Source: Geminicoccaceae bacterium (GTDB lineage: Bacteria > Pseudomonadota > Alphaproteobacteria > Geminicoccales > Geminicoccaceae). From it: a DNA stretch of 64,000 nt. Location: NCBI GenBank assembly GCA_028279345.1, contig JANQNY010000016.1, positions 1-64,000 of the forward strand, given 5' to 3'. The position numbers and the translations under genes are program-made. Numbering within the stretch: position 1 is the stretch's first letter; each line of letters begins with the position of its first letter. Positions 15,832-24,628 of this stretch are shown here, in pieces. The notes under the pieces were generated by a model. The model worked only from the letters and a program-made list of their open reading frames with translations. It searched no databases and was not told the origin of the DNA.

Positions 15832-17013
15832 GTGCGCGTCGAACCGAGAATTGCAGCCTTTCACGACGAGATGACCGCGTGGCGGCGCGACCTGCACGCC
15901 CATCCGGAACTCGGCTTCGAGGAGCACCGCACGAGCGCCTTGGTCGCCGAGAAGCTGGCGGACTGGGGGCTGGAGGTGCATCGCGGGCTTGCTGGCACCG
16001 GCGTCGTCGGCACGCTCGAGGGCGCGAGCGGCAAGAGCAACGGTGCGATCGCCCTGCGCGCCGACATGGACGCGCTACCAATGACCGAGCAATCGGGCGT
16101 GCCGCACGCCTCGACCTCGCCGGGCAAGATGCACGGCTGCGGCCATGACGGGCACACGACGATGCTGCTCGGTGCCGCCAAATATCTCAGTGAAACCAAA
16201 AGGTTCGCGGGACGTGTTCACTTCATCTTTCAACCCGCCGAGGAGATGTTTGCGGGCGGCGGACGGATGGTCGAGGAGGGGCTCTTCGAGCTGTTTCCGT
16301 CCGATCAGGTCTACGGCATGCACAACGCGCCACAATTCAAGGTAGGCGAGATCGGCGTGCGCGTAGGGCCGATTTTGGCCTCGGCCGACTCCTTCGAGAT
16401 CGTCATCACCGGCCGCGGTGGCCATGGCGCCTATCCGCACCATACGGTCGATCCGATCCTGGTCGGCGCGCAGGTGATCACGGCGCTACAGAGCCTGGTC
16501 GCGCGCGAGGTCGACCCACTGGACTCAGGCGTGGTGTCGGTAACCCGCATGCACGCGGGCTCTGCCGACAACGTCATCGCACCGACGGCGGTGCTCGGGG
16601 GCACTGTACGCGCCTTCAAGCCGGAAACACGGCGACGGCTGATCGACGGCGTTCATCGCATCGCGAACGCCATCGCCGAGGGGCTCCGGGCACGCGCGAG
16701 CGTGCGTTTCAGCGACGCCGTCTACCCACCGACCATCGCGACTGAGGAGGAGGCACGCCACGCGGCGCGGATCGCTGCCGAAGTCGTCGGCGCCGATGGC
16801 GTCGTCTGGGACCACCCGCCGGCGATGGGCGGGGAGGATTTCGCCTTCATGCTCCAGAAGGTGCCTGGCGCGTTCGTCATGCTGGGCCAGGACGGCAGCG
16901 ACGACCCCATTCAGTGCCACGACGCGCGCTACGACTTCAACGACGCCATTCTGCCGATCGGCGCCACCTTCTGGGCGCGTCTCGTGGAGCGCACGTTGGC
17001 ACCGGCGACGTGA
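15832..17013 (+). CDS. M20 family amidohydrolase (hippurate/N-acyl amino acid hydrolase type)
   Basis: 393-residue dinuclear metal amidohydrolase of the M20D group, which cleaves N-acyl amino acids (hippurate, indoleacetyl-amino acids, acetylated amino acids). Metal-site motifs are visible in order: ALRADMDALPM, MHGCGHDGHTTMLLGAA, FQPAEE (catalytic Glu then metal Glu), and GGEDFAFML near the C-terminus. No signal peptide, hence cytosolic. GTG start preceded by AAGGAAG. The exact acyl group and amino acid cannot be told. It lies about 3 kb from a GH3/penicillin-acylase pair that would act on the same class of bond. Confidence 0.9.
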   Translation: MRVEPRIAAFHDEMTAWRRDLHAHPELGFEEHRTSALVAEKLADWGLEVHRGLAGTGVVGTLEGASGKSNGAIALRADMDALPMTEQSGVPHASTSPGKMHGCGHDGHTTMLLGAAKYLSETKRFAGRVHFIFQPAEEMFAGGGRMVEEGLFELFPSDQVYGMHNAPQFKVGEIGVRVGPILASADSFEIVITGRGGHGAYPHHTVDPILVGAQVITALQSLVAREVDPLDSGVVSVTRMHAGSADNVIAPTAVLGGTVRAFKPETRRRLIDGVHRIANAIAEGLRARASVRFSDAVYPPTIATEEEARHAARIAAEVVGADGVVWDHPPAMGGEDFAFMLQKVPGAFVMLGQDGSDDPIQCHDARYDFNDAILPIGATFWARLVERTLAPAT

Positions 17014-17019
17014 GCGCGC

Positions 17020-17205
17020 TCAGCGCGCTGAGCGTGGGCCGAAAATGAGCCAGGCGATGAAGCCGATGAGCGGGAAGACGATGATACCGACCGTCCACAG
17101 CGCCTTGGCGAGCGTTGAAGCGTTGCTGCCGATCACGTGAAAGAGCGCGTAAACGATCAGGACGAGGAAGATCAGGCCGATGATGCCGAATTCGATACCG
17201 AACAT
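17020..17205 (-). CDS. small PLDc_N-type membrane protein
   Basis: 61-residue membrane peptide beginning MFGIEFGIIGLIFLVLIVYA with two hydrophobic helices, then ending in the IVFPLIGFIAWLIFGPR block characteristic of the PLDc_N (phospholipase D nuclease N-terminal) family of stand-alone two-helix proteins. The longer frame reaching 17274 adds a polar, proline-rich stretch and is not used; GGGGAAGCGG lies just before the chosen ATG. Function of the free-standing PLDc_N proteins is not known. It converges with the amidohydrolase. Confidence 0.75.
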   Translation of the reverse strand: MFGIEFGIIGLIFLVLIVYALFHVIGSNASTLAKALWTVGIIVFPLIGFIAWLIFGPRSAR

Positions 17206-17324
17206 ACCGCTTCCCCGCTGGCGTTGACGCCCGGGCGTAGCGCCCAGGCGCGGCAGCTGCAAGGCCTTGCGCACGCAAGCCTCGGCCGTGCATCACGAAG
17301 AGGAACCGTAGGGAGGTGAGAACC

Positions 17325-18074
17325 ATGGAGCTCGAGGGAAGCGTCGCGCTCGTGACCGGCGCTGCGTCCGGCTTCGGTCGAGCGATCGCAGAAGCCTATG
17401 TCCGCGAGGGTGCGCGTGTGGCATGTCTCGATATCGATGCCGAGGGCGCCGAAGCGGTAGTGGCGGGACTGGGGGACGCGGCCATCGCCATCGGCGGCGA
17501 CGTCGCCGACGGCGCGTCGGTGGCGAGCGCCGTCGATGCAGCGCACAACGCGTTCGGCCGGGTCGACATCGTCGTCAACAATGCGGGCATCAGCCATCGA
17601 AACCAGCCGATGCTCGACGTGGACGAGGCTACTTTCGATAGGGTTTTCGCCGTCAACGTGAAGTCGATCTTCCACATGGCGCACAGCGTCGTGCCGATCA
17701 TGCGGGAGCAGGGCGGCGGCGTGATCATCAACGTCGGCTCGACGGCCGGTATAAGGCCGCGGCCCGGGCTTACCTGGTACAACGCGTCGAAGGGGGCCGT
17801 GAACATCGCCTCGAAGTCGATGGCGGTCGAACTCGCGCCCGACGGCATTAGGGTGAATTGCATTGCGCCGGTGATGGGTGAGACGGCGCTGCTCGAGACG
17901 TTCATGGGCGCGCCGGACACACCGGAAAACCGGGCCAAGTTCGTCGCCACGATCCCCATGGGCCGCATGAGCCGTCCGGAGGACATCGCCCAGGCGGCCG
18001 TTTACCTAGCGTCCGAGCGGGCGAACTTCGTCACCGGCGTCGTGCTGCAGGTCGACGGCGGCCGCTGCGTCTAG
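17325..18074 (+). CDS. short-chain dehydrogenase/reductase (SDR)
   Basis: 249-residue classical SDR with NAD(P)-binding TGAASGFG near the N-terminus, the NNAG motif, catalytic Ser in NVGSTAG, and the YNASK catalytic Tyr/Lys pair. The acidic residue after beta2 (CLDID) points to NAD rather than NADP. C-terminal VTGVVLQVDGGRCV is standard. Start at ATG 17325 behind a strong GGGAGGTGAG. Such glucose-1-dehydrogenase/3-oxoacyl-reductase-like enzymes act on sugars, alcohols or acyl groups; the substrate is not determined. It stands alone and converges with the GNAT gene three bases away. Confidence 0.9.
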   Translation: MELEGSVALVTGAASGFGRAIAEAYVREGARVACLDIDAEGAEAVVAGLGDAAIAIGGDVADGASVASAVDAAHNAFGRVDIVVNNAGISHRNQPMLDVDEATFDRVFAVNVKSIFHMAHSVVPIMREQGGGVIINVGSTAGIRPRPGLTWYNASKGAVNIASKSMAVELAPDGIRVNCIAPVMGETALLETFMGAPDTPENRAKFVATIPMGRMSRPEDIAQAAVYLASERANFVTGVVLQVDGGRCV

Positions 18075-18652
18075 GCGTTCGCACCGATCCTCCCGGAGAG
18101 GCGTTCCCGCAAGTCAGGCCACTCGTCCTTGAGGATCGAGAAGACGACGGTGTCCTGGATGCGCCCGGTCCACGTCGGCTTCTCGCGTCGGATCGTGCCT
18201 TCCTCGACAGCACCGAGCTTCGCGACCGCCGCCCGGGAGCGTGCGTTGAGCGCGTCGACACGGAACTGGACGCGCCGCGCGCCCGACGAGAAGGCGTGGT
18301 CCAGCAGGAGCAGCTTGGCCGTCGGATTGACCACGCCACCGCGTACGTCGGGCTGGTAGTAGGTCGAGCCGATATCGACGCTACGCCACGCCGCGTTGAT
18401 CCGGAGATAGCAAGTGATGCCGACGACGTGGCTCTCGAGCAGAACAGCGAAAGGCAGCGCATAGCCCAACGCCCGCTTGCTCAGGAGGCCTTCCCAGAAG
18501 GGCGCGAAATGCTCGCCGGCCATCGGGAACGGGTAGAGCGTCCAGATGTCGGGATCGGTATCGACCGCGCGGCGCAAGCCCTCGCGATGGACCGCGTCGA
18601 GCGGTTCCAGGCGGGTCTGCCGAAGCGCTAACGTTCGGCCACGAAGCTGCAT
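18071..18652 (-). CDS. GNAT-family N-acetyltransferase (RimJ/RimL-like)
   Basis: 193-residue acetyltransferase of the RimJ/RimL type. It opens MQLRGRTLALRQTRLEPLD, has the central YLRINAAWRSVDIGSTYYQP strand typical of this group, and the late NARSRAAVAKLGAVEEGTIR acetyl-CoA motif. Start chosen at ATG 18652, overlapped by GGAGAG; the frame to 18739 would overlap the upstream gene extensively. It follows the GNAT-HAD fusion gene in the same direction, its start lying 11 bases before that gene's stop. Target (protein N-terminus or small molecule) unknown. Confidence 0.85.
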   Translation of the reverse strand: MQLRGRTLALRQTRLEPLDAVHREGLRRAVDTDPDIWTLYPFPMAGEHFAPFWEGLLSKRALGYALPFAVLLESHVVGITCYLRINAAWRSVDIGSTYYQPDVRGGVVNPTAKLLLLDHAFSSGARRVQFRVDALNARSRAAVAKLGAVEEGTIRREKPTWTGRIQDTVVFSILKDEWPDLRERLSGRIGANA

Positions 18653-18662
18653 CTCTCCAAGC

Positions 18663-19799
18663 TCACCCGATGAACGCCACGACATCGAGCAGGCGCTCGA
18701 CACAGGCGTCGGCGCCGGCCGCGCGCAGGCTCGCCTCATCCGTCGTGCGGTGATCCGGACCGGCGAGCGCGATGGCCGTCATGCCGGCGGCTTTCGCGGC
18801 GCGGATCCCGTGGTCGCTGTCTTCGACCACGACACACCGGTCGGTCGGAACGTCCAGCATGCGCGCTGCGTGGAGGAACACGTCGGGCGCCGGTTTGCCC
18901 TGGGCGACCTGGGCACTGCTATAGAGATGCGGGGCGAACGCCGCGGTGAGGCCGGTCCGATCGAGCGAGCACCTCAGCCGCTCGGGCCCGCTGTTGGAGG
19001 CGATGGCGAGCGGCACCTTCAGACGCGCCACGAGCTCCAACGCCCCTGGCATGGGTCGGAGTTCTGCCGCGAGACGTTCGATCGCCAGCTCGTCGATCCG
19101 CGCCACGGCCGCGTCGATCGGCACGTCGATCGCCTGCTCGCCTGCCAGGATCGTCGCGATCTCGTGATCCTGTAGCCCCGTGAAGCGCCGGCGCATGGAA
19201 GCGACGTCGATCTGGAGGTCGAATTCGGCGAGCGCGTCTACCGCTGCAGCGGCGGCAATCGGCTCGCTGTCGACGAGCGTGCCATCGAGATCGAAGATGA
19301 CCGCGGCGGCGGCGAAGGGAAGCTCTCGACGTTGCGCCAGCTCCTTCAGGAGAAGAACGCGCGGATGCGCGTCGCGGCCATGCGGGTCGGGCCCTCGGCA
19401 CACCTCGCGGAAGCCATGCCGCGCATAGAAGGCGCGGAGGTGATCCATCATCACGGCAGTCTGCAGGCGCAAGGTGACCGCACCTGCGTTGCGCGCCCGC
19501 GCCTCGACGGCGCCGAGCAGCAGCGAGCCGAAGCGCCGCCCCTGGTGGGCCGGGTTGACGGCCAGCCAGTCGATCTCCCAGGCGGCGCCATCGACGGTCG
19601 TCACCACGACGGCCGCCAGCCGGCCGTCGATCTCCAGGCCCCATACCTGGCCGGAAGCGAGCGCCTGCGGCAGCCGCGCATACGCATCCGGAGCGGACGT
19701 GCGCCCCAGGCGCGCGACATAGTCGGCGAATGCGGCGCGCAGCAGCGCCTCGCAAGCGGCTGCCTCGTCGGCTCGAAGAACTCGTACGTCGTTCGTCAT
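18663..19799 (-). CDS. GNAT acetyltransferase - HAD hydrolase fusion
   Basis: 378-residue two-domain protein. Residues about 1-155 are a GNAT acetyltransferase (VNPAHQGRRFGSLLL at 81-95 is the acetyl-CoA loop; AFYARHGF the late motif). Residues about 165-378 are a HAD phosphatase of the beta-phosphoglucomutase/CbbY type: FDLDGTLVDSEP with nucleophile D170 and acid/base D172, then SNSG, GKPAPDVF with the motif-III Lys, and VVEDSDHGIRAA. Both domains keep their key residues. ATG start with GGGAGGTG upstream. A linked acetylation/dephosphorylation role, for example on a sugar phosphate or antibiotic, is possible but unproven. Confidence 0.85.
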   Translation of the reverse strand: MTNDVRVLRADEAAACEALLRAAFADYVARLGRTSAPDAYARLPQALASGQVWGLEIDGRLAAVVVTTVDGAAWEIDWLAVNPAHQGRRFGSLLLGAVEARARNAGAVTLRLQTAVMMDHLRAFYARHGFREVCRGPDPHGRDAHPRVLLLKELAQRRELPFAAAAVIFDLDGTLVDSEPIAAAAAVDALAEFDLQIDVASMRRRFTGLQDHEIATILAGEQAIDVPIDAAVARIDELAIERLAAELRPMPGALELVARLKVPLAIASNSGPERLRCSLDRTGLTAAFAPHLYSSAQVAQGKPAPDVFLHAARMLDVPTDRCVVVEDSDHGIRAAKAAGMTAIALAGPDHRTTDEASLRAAGADACVERLLDVVAFIG

Positions 19800-19880
19800 C
19801 CACCTCCCGTGCTGCTGCCGGCCAACCGATAGCGAGTAGGCCGCAGCGCGTCATCGGCTACGAGCTTCAGGCTGGTCGCG

Positions 19881-21413
19881 TCAGGTGTGATCCGCCGCCT
19901 CGGTGGAGGCCGCATCGATCGCGGCCGCGGCCTCGGCGAACCGCTCCGCGTCGGCGATGACGCGCGGCACCTTGTGCTGCCCACCGAGCTTGCCCTCGCG
20001 CCTGAGCCAGGCCGTGCAGGTGCCGGGAGGCAGCAGACGGACCTCGGGCGCGCCCATGCCGACATCACCCTGTCGGTGCGCCGCATAGTCGTCGTTCAGC
20101 TCGCTGAGGCGCTGGTCGATACGCCCGGCCACCTCAGCCGCGTCAAGCGTCGTCGGACTGCCGGTTTCGACATAGATGATGTGATGGCCCAGTCCGCGCA
20201 CGGGCAGGACGGGCCCGGCCACATATTCGGTCAGTTGCGCGCCGCCAGCCTCGACTGCTGCGGTCACTGCCGCGTCGAGTTCGCTCTGGATCAGATGCTC
20301 CCCGAAGGCCGAGAGCATGTAGGCGGTGCGGCCGGTGATCCGGAGCCGCGGCGGTCGGGTCTCCAGGAACGAGACCGTATCCCCGAGCACGTACGAGAAG
20401 AGCCCGCTGGGACTCGTCAGGACGACCGCGTAGTCGACGCCGGCCTCGACCGTCGCGAGCCAATGACGCGTAGGGTTCTCAAGGTCCAACTCTTCGGTCG
20501 GCACGAACTCGAAGAAAAGACCGGTATCGTACGAGAGAAGCAAGCCTTCGCCGGGTCCGCGGTCCTGAAAGGCGATGAAGCCCTCACTCGCCGGATACAC
20601 CTCGCGCGTCTTGGCACCGGAACGCCCGAGATAGCCCTTGAAGCGCTCGGCATAGGGCGCCCAGGCGACGCCCCCGTGGATGAGCAGTTCGAGGTCCGGA
20701 AGCGGCCAACGCTCGTAGAGCCCGTCGAGCCGATCGAAGAGGACCAGCACCCAGGCCGGGACACCGGAAAGCGCGGTGATGCGTCGTCCGGCGAGACCCT
20801 GCGCCAGCGTCTCGAGCTTCGCGTCCCAATCGTCCATGAGCGCCACGTCGGGTGGTGGGTAGGTGAGTGGCCGCATCCAGCGGGGCGCCGACTTCGCGGC
20901 AATACCCGACAGGTCGCCGCTCCAGACGCCGGGGGCCTCCTCCACGAGCGCGGTCGAGCCGCCCAAGAAGAAGCTGCGCCCGGCGAACAAGCGACTGCCG
21001 GGCGTGGCGACGAGATGGGCGCCCAGCATGTCGAGCGCCGTTCGGTGGTTCTGCTGCAGCGTTGCGCGCGTCAGGGGAATGTACTTGGTGCGGCCGCTGG
21101 TCGTGCCTGAGGTGACCGCGAAGAAGGGCACGCGACCGGGCCAGCTGACATTGTCCAGGACGGGGAACCGCTCCTGCCAGTAGTCCTGCCAGAAGGCCTC
21201 ATAGGCGCGCACCGGCACTGCGGCCTGGAAGTCCTCGATCGTACGCACGCGGTCGAACCCGTGGTCGCGGCCGAAGCGGGTGTCCTGCGCGCGTTCGACC
21301 AAACGCCGCAGCAGGCGCGCTTGCGCTGCCACCGGGTCGTTTGACCAGAGTCGGCCCAATCGCCGGTGTGCCAGCGGGCGCACCAGCCCAGTCGGATTGA
21401 AGAGTCCGCTCAT
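19881..21413 (-). CDS. GH3 family acyl-acid amido synthetase
   Basis: 510-residue GH3 (auxin-responsive promoter family) enzyme. Plant GH3 proteins adenylate a carboxylic acid (indoleacetate, jasmonate) and join it to an amino acid. The three nucleotide motifs are visible: TSGTTSGRTKYIP (101-113), the YPASEGFIAF segment, and YVLGDTVSF followed by RITGRTAYML. Length matches the bacterial family. No signal peptide, so cytosolic. Its ATG overlaps the stop of the upstream penicillin-acylase-like gene (ATGA), showing coupled translation. Bacterial GH3 substrates are mostly unknown. Confidence 0.9.
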   Translation of the reverse strand: MSGLFNPTGLVRPLAHRRLGRLWSNDPVAAQARLLRRLVERAQDTRFGRDHGFDRVRTIEDFQAAVPVRAYEAFWQDYWQERFPVLDNVSWPGRVPFFAVTSGTTSGRTKYIPLTRATLQQNHRTALDMLGAHLVATPGSRLFAGRSFFLGGSTALVEEAPGVWSGDLSGIAAKSAPRWMRPLTYPPPDVALMDDWDAKLETLAQGLAGRRITALSGVPAWVLVLFDRLDGLYERWPLPDLELLIHGGVAWAPYAERFKGYLGRSGAKTREVYPASEGFIAFQDRGPGEGLLLSYDTGLFFEFVPTEELDLENPTRHWLATVEAGVDYAVVLTSPSGLFSYVLGDTVSFLETRPPRLRITGRTAYMLSAFGEHLIQSELDAAVTAAVEAGGAQLTEYVAGPVLPVRGLGHHIIYVETGSPTTLDAAEVAGRIDQRLSELNDDYAAHRQGDVGMGAPEVRLLPPGTCTAWLRREGKLGGQHKVPRVIADAERFAEAAAAIDAASTEAADHT

Positions 21414-23638
21414 CCGCTCGACGCGGTTGTCGTCCGCACGACGCGCGGAAAAGCCTTCTCGACCGCGGCAGGGGTGAGTGGCAACTGCAGATAGCGGCCC
21501 TCACGCCAGAGCTCGATCTGATCGGCGAAGTTCTTCGAGCCGAGCCAACCGTCCTGCCCGCCGAACAGGACAAACCAGTTGGCGTCGGGGTCGGCCATGT
21601 CGCTGATGTGGCGTGACTGCGCGCCGAAGGTGGCGCGATGGCGTCCGTTCACCAGGTTGTGGCTGCGCTTCATCAAGGTCTCGCGTGAGCCTGCGCTCGG
21701 CAGGTCGGAGACGCGAAAGGCCCGCCCGAGGCCCGGGATGTTGCCGAGCAGGTGCTGCACGCGCACCCGATGCATTTCACCCCAGACCGGAAAGTCTGCG
21801 GCATCGGCCTCGGCCGCCTCAAGCGCCTGTTGGAGAAGCTGAAGCCGTGCCGGCGGAGGCCGCGCGTCGAGATCCGCCAACAGGAAGGTCTGGAGGTTGG
21901 CCCAGCTACCGTCGAAACGCGAAACCTCGCCATTCGCTCCGTAAAGCGCGCGCGTGAGGTGAAAGAGGAGGGTCTCGAACACCACGGGCCCGCGATCGTC
22001 GATCCCGTAGGCGCCGTCCCAATTCTCGAGCTCGTCGAGCAGCGGGTGCAGCAGGCTGAGCGCCTGGGCGCGTTCGCGGACACCTCGTGCGAGCGCTGCC
22101 GCGGGCTCGGAGACGACATCCACCTGTACCGCCCGCAGCTCCTCGAAGCCGACACCATCCGCACTCTCTACGAGGTGCGCCATACGGTCCACGCGGTCCT
22201 TGGGGCTGAAGAAGTAGCCCGCGGGCCGTCCGATGTAGTCCGGGCGATCATTGGCCGAGGTGATGAACCCAGACTCGGGGTTCTTGAGCCAGTCCATCGT
22301 CGTGGACGTGTCGTAGCCTTGCCAGCCGGCCGTGCCCCTCAAGACGAAGTCGCGCTCCTTGAGCGGGCCGCGGATGGGGAGCTTCGCCGCCATGAGCTTG
22401 GCAATGTCGCCGTCCTTGTCGACCGCCAGCATGTTCTGGGCGCTCACGCCATAGCTTTCGAAAGCCGCACGAAACGCGTCCACATTCTCGGCCCGCGCTC
22501 CCGCAAGAAAGGCGCTAATCTCGTCGGTAGGCTCATGGCCGACCCAGCGGAGCGCCAGATCCTCGCCGGGGCGCGCCGGGACGAAGCGCGAATCGGAGAG
22601 GATCGGGCCTTCGGGTGACTGGCGGCGGACGATGTCGGTGTCACGCCAGAAGCGGGTCTTGAGCGTGATGCGCTCGTTGATGGTCCCATCGGCGCCCGCG
22701 ACGTCAACGATGTCCGAGGAAAGCGCGCGTGCATTGGTGCCGCCCCAGGCGAGATCCGGAGAACGACCTAACGCGAAGAAGGGCAGCCCTGGGATCATCA
22801 TGCCGACGACCTCGTAGGAGGGCGAGCGCGCACCGACCAGCAGCCAGAGGTTCGGCAGATTCAAGCCCAGATGGGGGTCGTTGGCGAGCAGGGCGCCGCC
22901 CGAGGCCGAAAGGTCCGGTGCCACCGCCAGCGAGTTGCTGCCGGCCTTGCTTGTGCTCGCCAGCAATGCGGCCAGAGCAGTGGCATCGGGCGTGTCCACC
23001 AGCTCCGCGTCACCTGCGGCCAGGCCCGCCACCTTCAGCCGCTGCCAGGTTGTGGGCCAATCGTCCTCAAGCCGGGCGCGCAAGGCGCCGAAGAAGGCGA
23101 GCCAGTTGACATCAGTGCCGGCGAGCCGGCCGATGGTGACCAGGTCCTCCGGGCGCCAAGGCTCGGGGCCAAGACCCAAGAGCCCGAACTCCGGCGGCGG
23201 CCGGCTATGGGCCTGGTGCCAGTTGAGGCCCGCGGTGAAGCGCTCGACGAAAACGCGCGTATCCGCGGGCCAGGACGCGACGACATCCGGCGCAGCCTTG
23301 CCGTAGTCGAGCATGCGGAGCGCTTCGTCGATGCCGCGTGCGGGCGGTCCCGCGAGCTCGGCGAGCCGGCCTTGGCTGATGTGCTTGAGGACGCGGAGCT
23401 GGCCGGCACGGAGGTGGTGGTGAACGACGCCGAGCGCGAAGGCGAGGTCGGTGTCGGTCTCGGCCTCGATGTACGGGACCGCGTAGTCGTTCCAGCGGAT
23501 CGTCACCGGCTGCTCGGTCGGCCAATCGCGCGCGGGCAAAGCGTCGATCCGGTCGCCGACGGAACGCTTGGCGGGAAAGAGAGCGCTACAAGCACCGATC
23601 AGCAGCATCATGCTCAATACGACAACGAATCGAACCAC
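21410..23638 (-). CDS. penicillin acylase family lipoprotein (Ntn amidase)
   Basis: 742-residue precursor of the penicillin/acyl-homoserine-lactone acylase family, which self-cleaves and uses an N-terminal Ser to hydrolyse amide bonds of N-acyl compounds. A lipobox (LLIGAC, lipidated Cys17) puts it on the periplasmic side of a membrane. The spacer/beta junction is visible as KAGSNSLAVAP: Ser234 after Gly233 would be the nucleophile. Further conserved pieces are LLANDPHLGLNLP and the GRSPDLAWGGTN loop. It is first in a two-gene unit with GH3. Substrates may be N-acyl amino acids, quorum signals or beta-lactams; not decided by sequence. Confidence 0.9.
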   Translation of the reverse strand: MVRFVVVLSMMLLIGACSALFPAKRSVGDRIDALPARDWPTEQPVTIRWNDYAVPYIEAETDTDLAFALGVVHHHLRAGQLRVLKHISQGRLAELAGPPARGIDEALRMLDYGKAAPDVVASWPADTRVFVERFTAGLNWHQAHSRPPPEFGLLGLGPEPWRPEDLVTIGRLAGTDVNWLAFFGALRARLEDDWPTTWQRLKVAGLAAGDAELVDTPDATALAALLASTSKAGSNSLAVAPDLSASGGALLANDPHLGLNLPNLWLLVGARSPSYEVVGMMIPGLPFFALGRSPDLAWGGTNARALSSDIVDVAGADGTINERITLKTRFWRDTDIVRRQSPEGPILSDSRFVPARPGEDLALRWVGHEPTDEISAFLAGARAENVDAFRAAFESYGVSAQNMLAVDKDGDIAKLMAAKLPIRGPLKERDFVLRGTAGWQGYDTSTTMDWLKNPESGFITSANDRPDYIGRPAGYFFSPKDRVDRMAHLVESADGVGFEELRAVQVDVVSEPAAALARGVRERAQALSLLHPLLDELENWDGAYGIDDRGPVVFETLLFHLTRALYGANGEVSRFDGSWANLQTFLLADLDARPPPARLQLLQQALEAAEADAADFPVWGEMHRVRVQHLLGNIPGLGRAFRVSDLPSAGSRETLMKRSHNLVNGRHRATFGAQSRHISDMADPDANWFVLFGGQDGWLGSKNFADQIELWREGRYLQLPLTPAAVEKAFPRVVRTTTASSG

Positions 23639-23710
23639 AGGAAGAACCGGCTAGGGCGAAGCGATGGTAGGCATCGCAGAAGTGTGGCGCCCGAAGCCAT
23701 GCGCAAGGGC

Positions 23711-24151
23711 TCACATGCCGGTCAGTCCTTCGAGGGCGCGCAGCGCATCTTCCAGGACGACGCACGCCGCCATGGCGTCGCCGCCGCCGCGGTCCGTGGC
23801 TTCGACCGTGCTCCAGCGCTCGTCCTCGAGCCAGATCGGCAGGCCGAGCGCCGCGTCGATGGCCTTCGCCGTGTCTTTCACGGCCTGCGCGCGAGGGCCG
23901 AAGCTGCCGTCGGCATTCAAGGGAAAACCAACGACCAGGGCCACGGCCTCGCGCACCCGAACGTGATGGTCGATCTGTCGCAGGTCATCGGCGAAGCGAC
24001 GCCGCTGCCAGGTCTCGACGGGGGTAGCCAACAGCCGCGTCATGTCGGTGCCGGCGAAGCCGATCCGTCGCTTGGAGATGTCGAGCGCCAGCAATGAACC
24101 GAACTTCGGCAGGCCAGCGGCGAAGGTCGCGAGATCATCAACGAGGGGCAT
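23711..24151 (-). CDS. ruvX: Holliday junction resolvase-like RuvX/YqgF
   Basis: 146-residue RNase H-like protein of the YqgF family, involved in 16S rRNA 3' processing and proposed Holliday junction resolution. Visible: LLALDISKRRIGFAGTD (first catalytic Asp in LALD), ALVVGFPLNADGSFGPRA (family GxPxxxDG loop), WLEDERWSTVEA (catalytic Glu/Asp region) and the final DAMAACVVLEDAL. The frame can be extended to 24592, but that part overlaps antisense to gatC and is rejected; ATG 24151 gives the normal family length. It diverges from gatCAB, a common alphaproteobacterial arrangement. Confidence 0.88.
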   Translation of the reverse strand: MPLVDDLATFAAGLPKFGSLLALDISKRRIGFAGTDMTRLLATPVETWQRRRFADDLRQIDHHVRVREAVALVVGFPLNADGSFGPRAQAVKDTAKAIDAALGLPIWLEDERWSTVEATDRGGGDAMAACVVLEDALRALEGLTGM

Positions 24152-24340
24152 GGCTTCGCCGTGCCGTGGCTCGTCAGGCGGAGCAAGTGAAAAGACGCGG
24201 GTGTCGTGCTGACTCAGCCATCGTGTGACGCGTTCCAGGGGCACGGCCGTCCGCTTGTTCGCCGTCCAGCGGCCGTGTAGCGTTCGAAGCGGATTTCGGT
24301 TCGCCGCTGCCGGCAACCGTCTGGACATCAAGGAAAGAGT

Positions 24341-24628
24341 ATGTCGCTCGACGAAGCTACGGTCGCGCGCATTGCGCGCTTGGCCCGCATCGAGGTGGAG
24401 GACGATCGCTTGCCCGAGCTGGCACGCGAGCTCTCCAACATTCTCGGCTGGGTGGAACAGCTCGGCGAGGTCGACACGAACGCCGTGGAGCCGCTCCGCG
24501 CCGTGATGCCGATCCCGTCGCGCCGGCGCGCCGACGTCGTCACGGACGGCGACCGGCAAGCCGACGTTCTCGCCAACGCGCCGGCGTCGCATGACGGCTA
24601 CTATGTCGTGCCGCGGGTCGTCGAATGA
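24341..24628 (+). CDS. gatC: Asp/Glu-tRNA amidotransferase subunit C
   Basis: 95-residue GatC, the small subunit wrapping GatA and GatB in the GatCAB complex, which converts Glu-tRNA(Gln) and Asp-tRNA(Asn) to their amidated forms. Family pattern is complete: [47 protein letters not shown] and the C-terminal [18 protein letters not shown] precedes the ATG. The stop overlaps the gatA start (ATGA), so subunits are made in step. First gene of the gatCAB operon. Confidence 0.95.
   Translation: MSLDEATVARIARLARIEVEDDRLPELARELSNILGWVEQLGEVDTNAVEPLRAVMPIPSRRRADVVTDGDRQADVLANAPASHDGYYVVPRVVE

Noticed and set aside
22871-24097. 408-codon plus-strand frame
   Set aside because: Antisense to the penicillin-acylase gene and ruvX; composition typical of a high-GC shadow.
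24152-24592. N-terminal extension of ruvX
   Set aside because: It would overlap gatC antisense and double the normal length of YqgF proteins.
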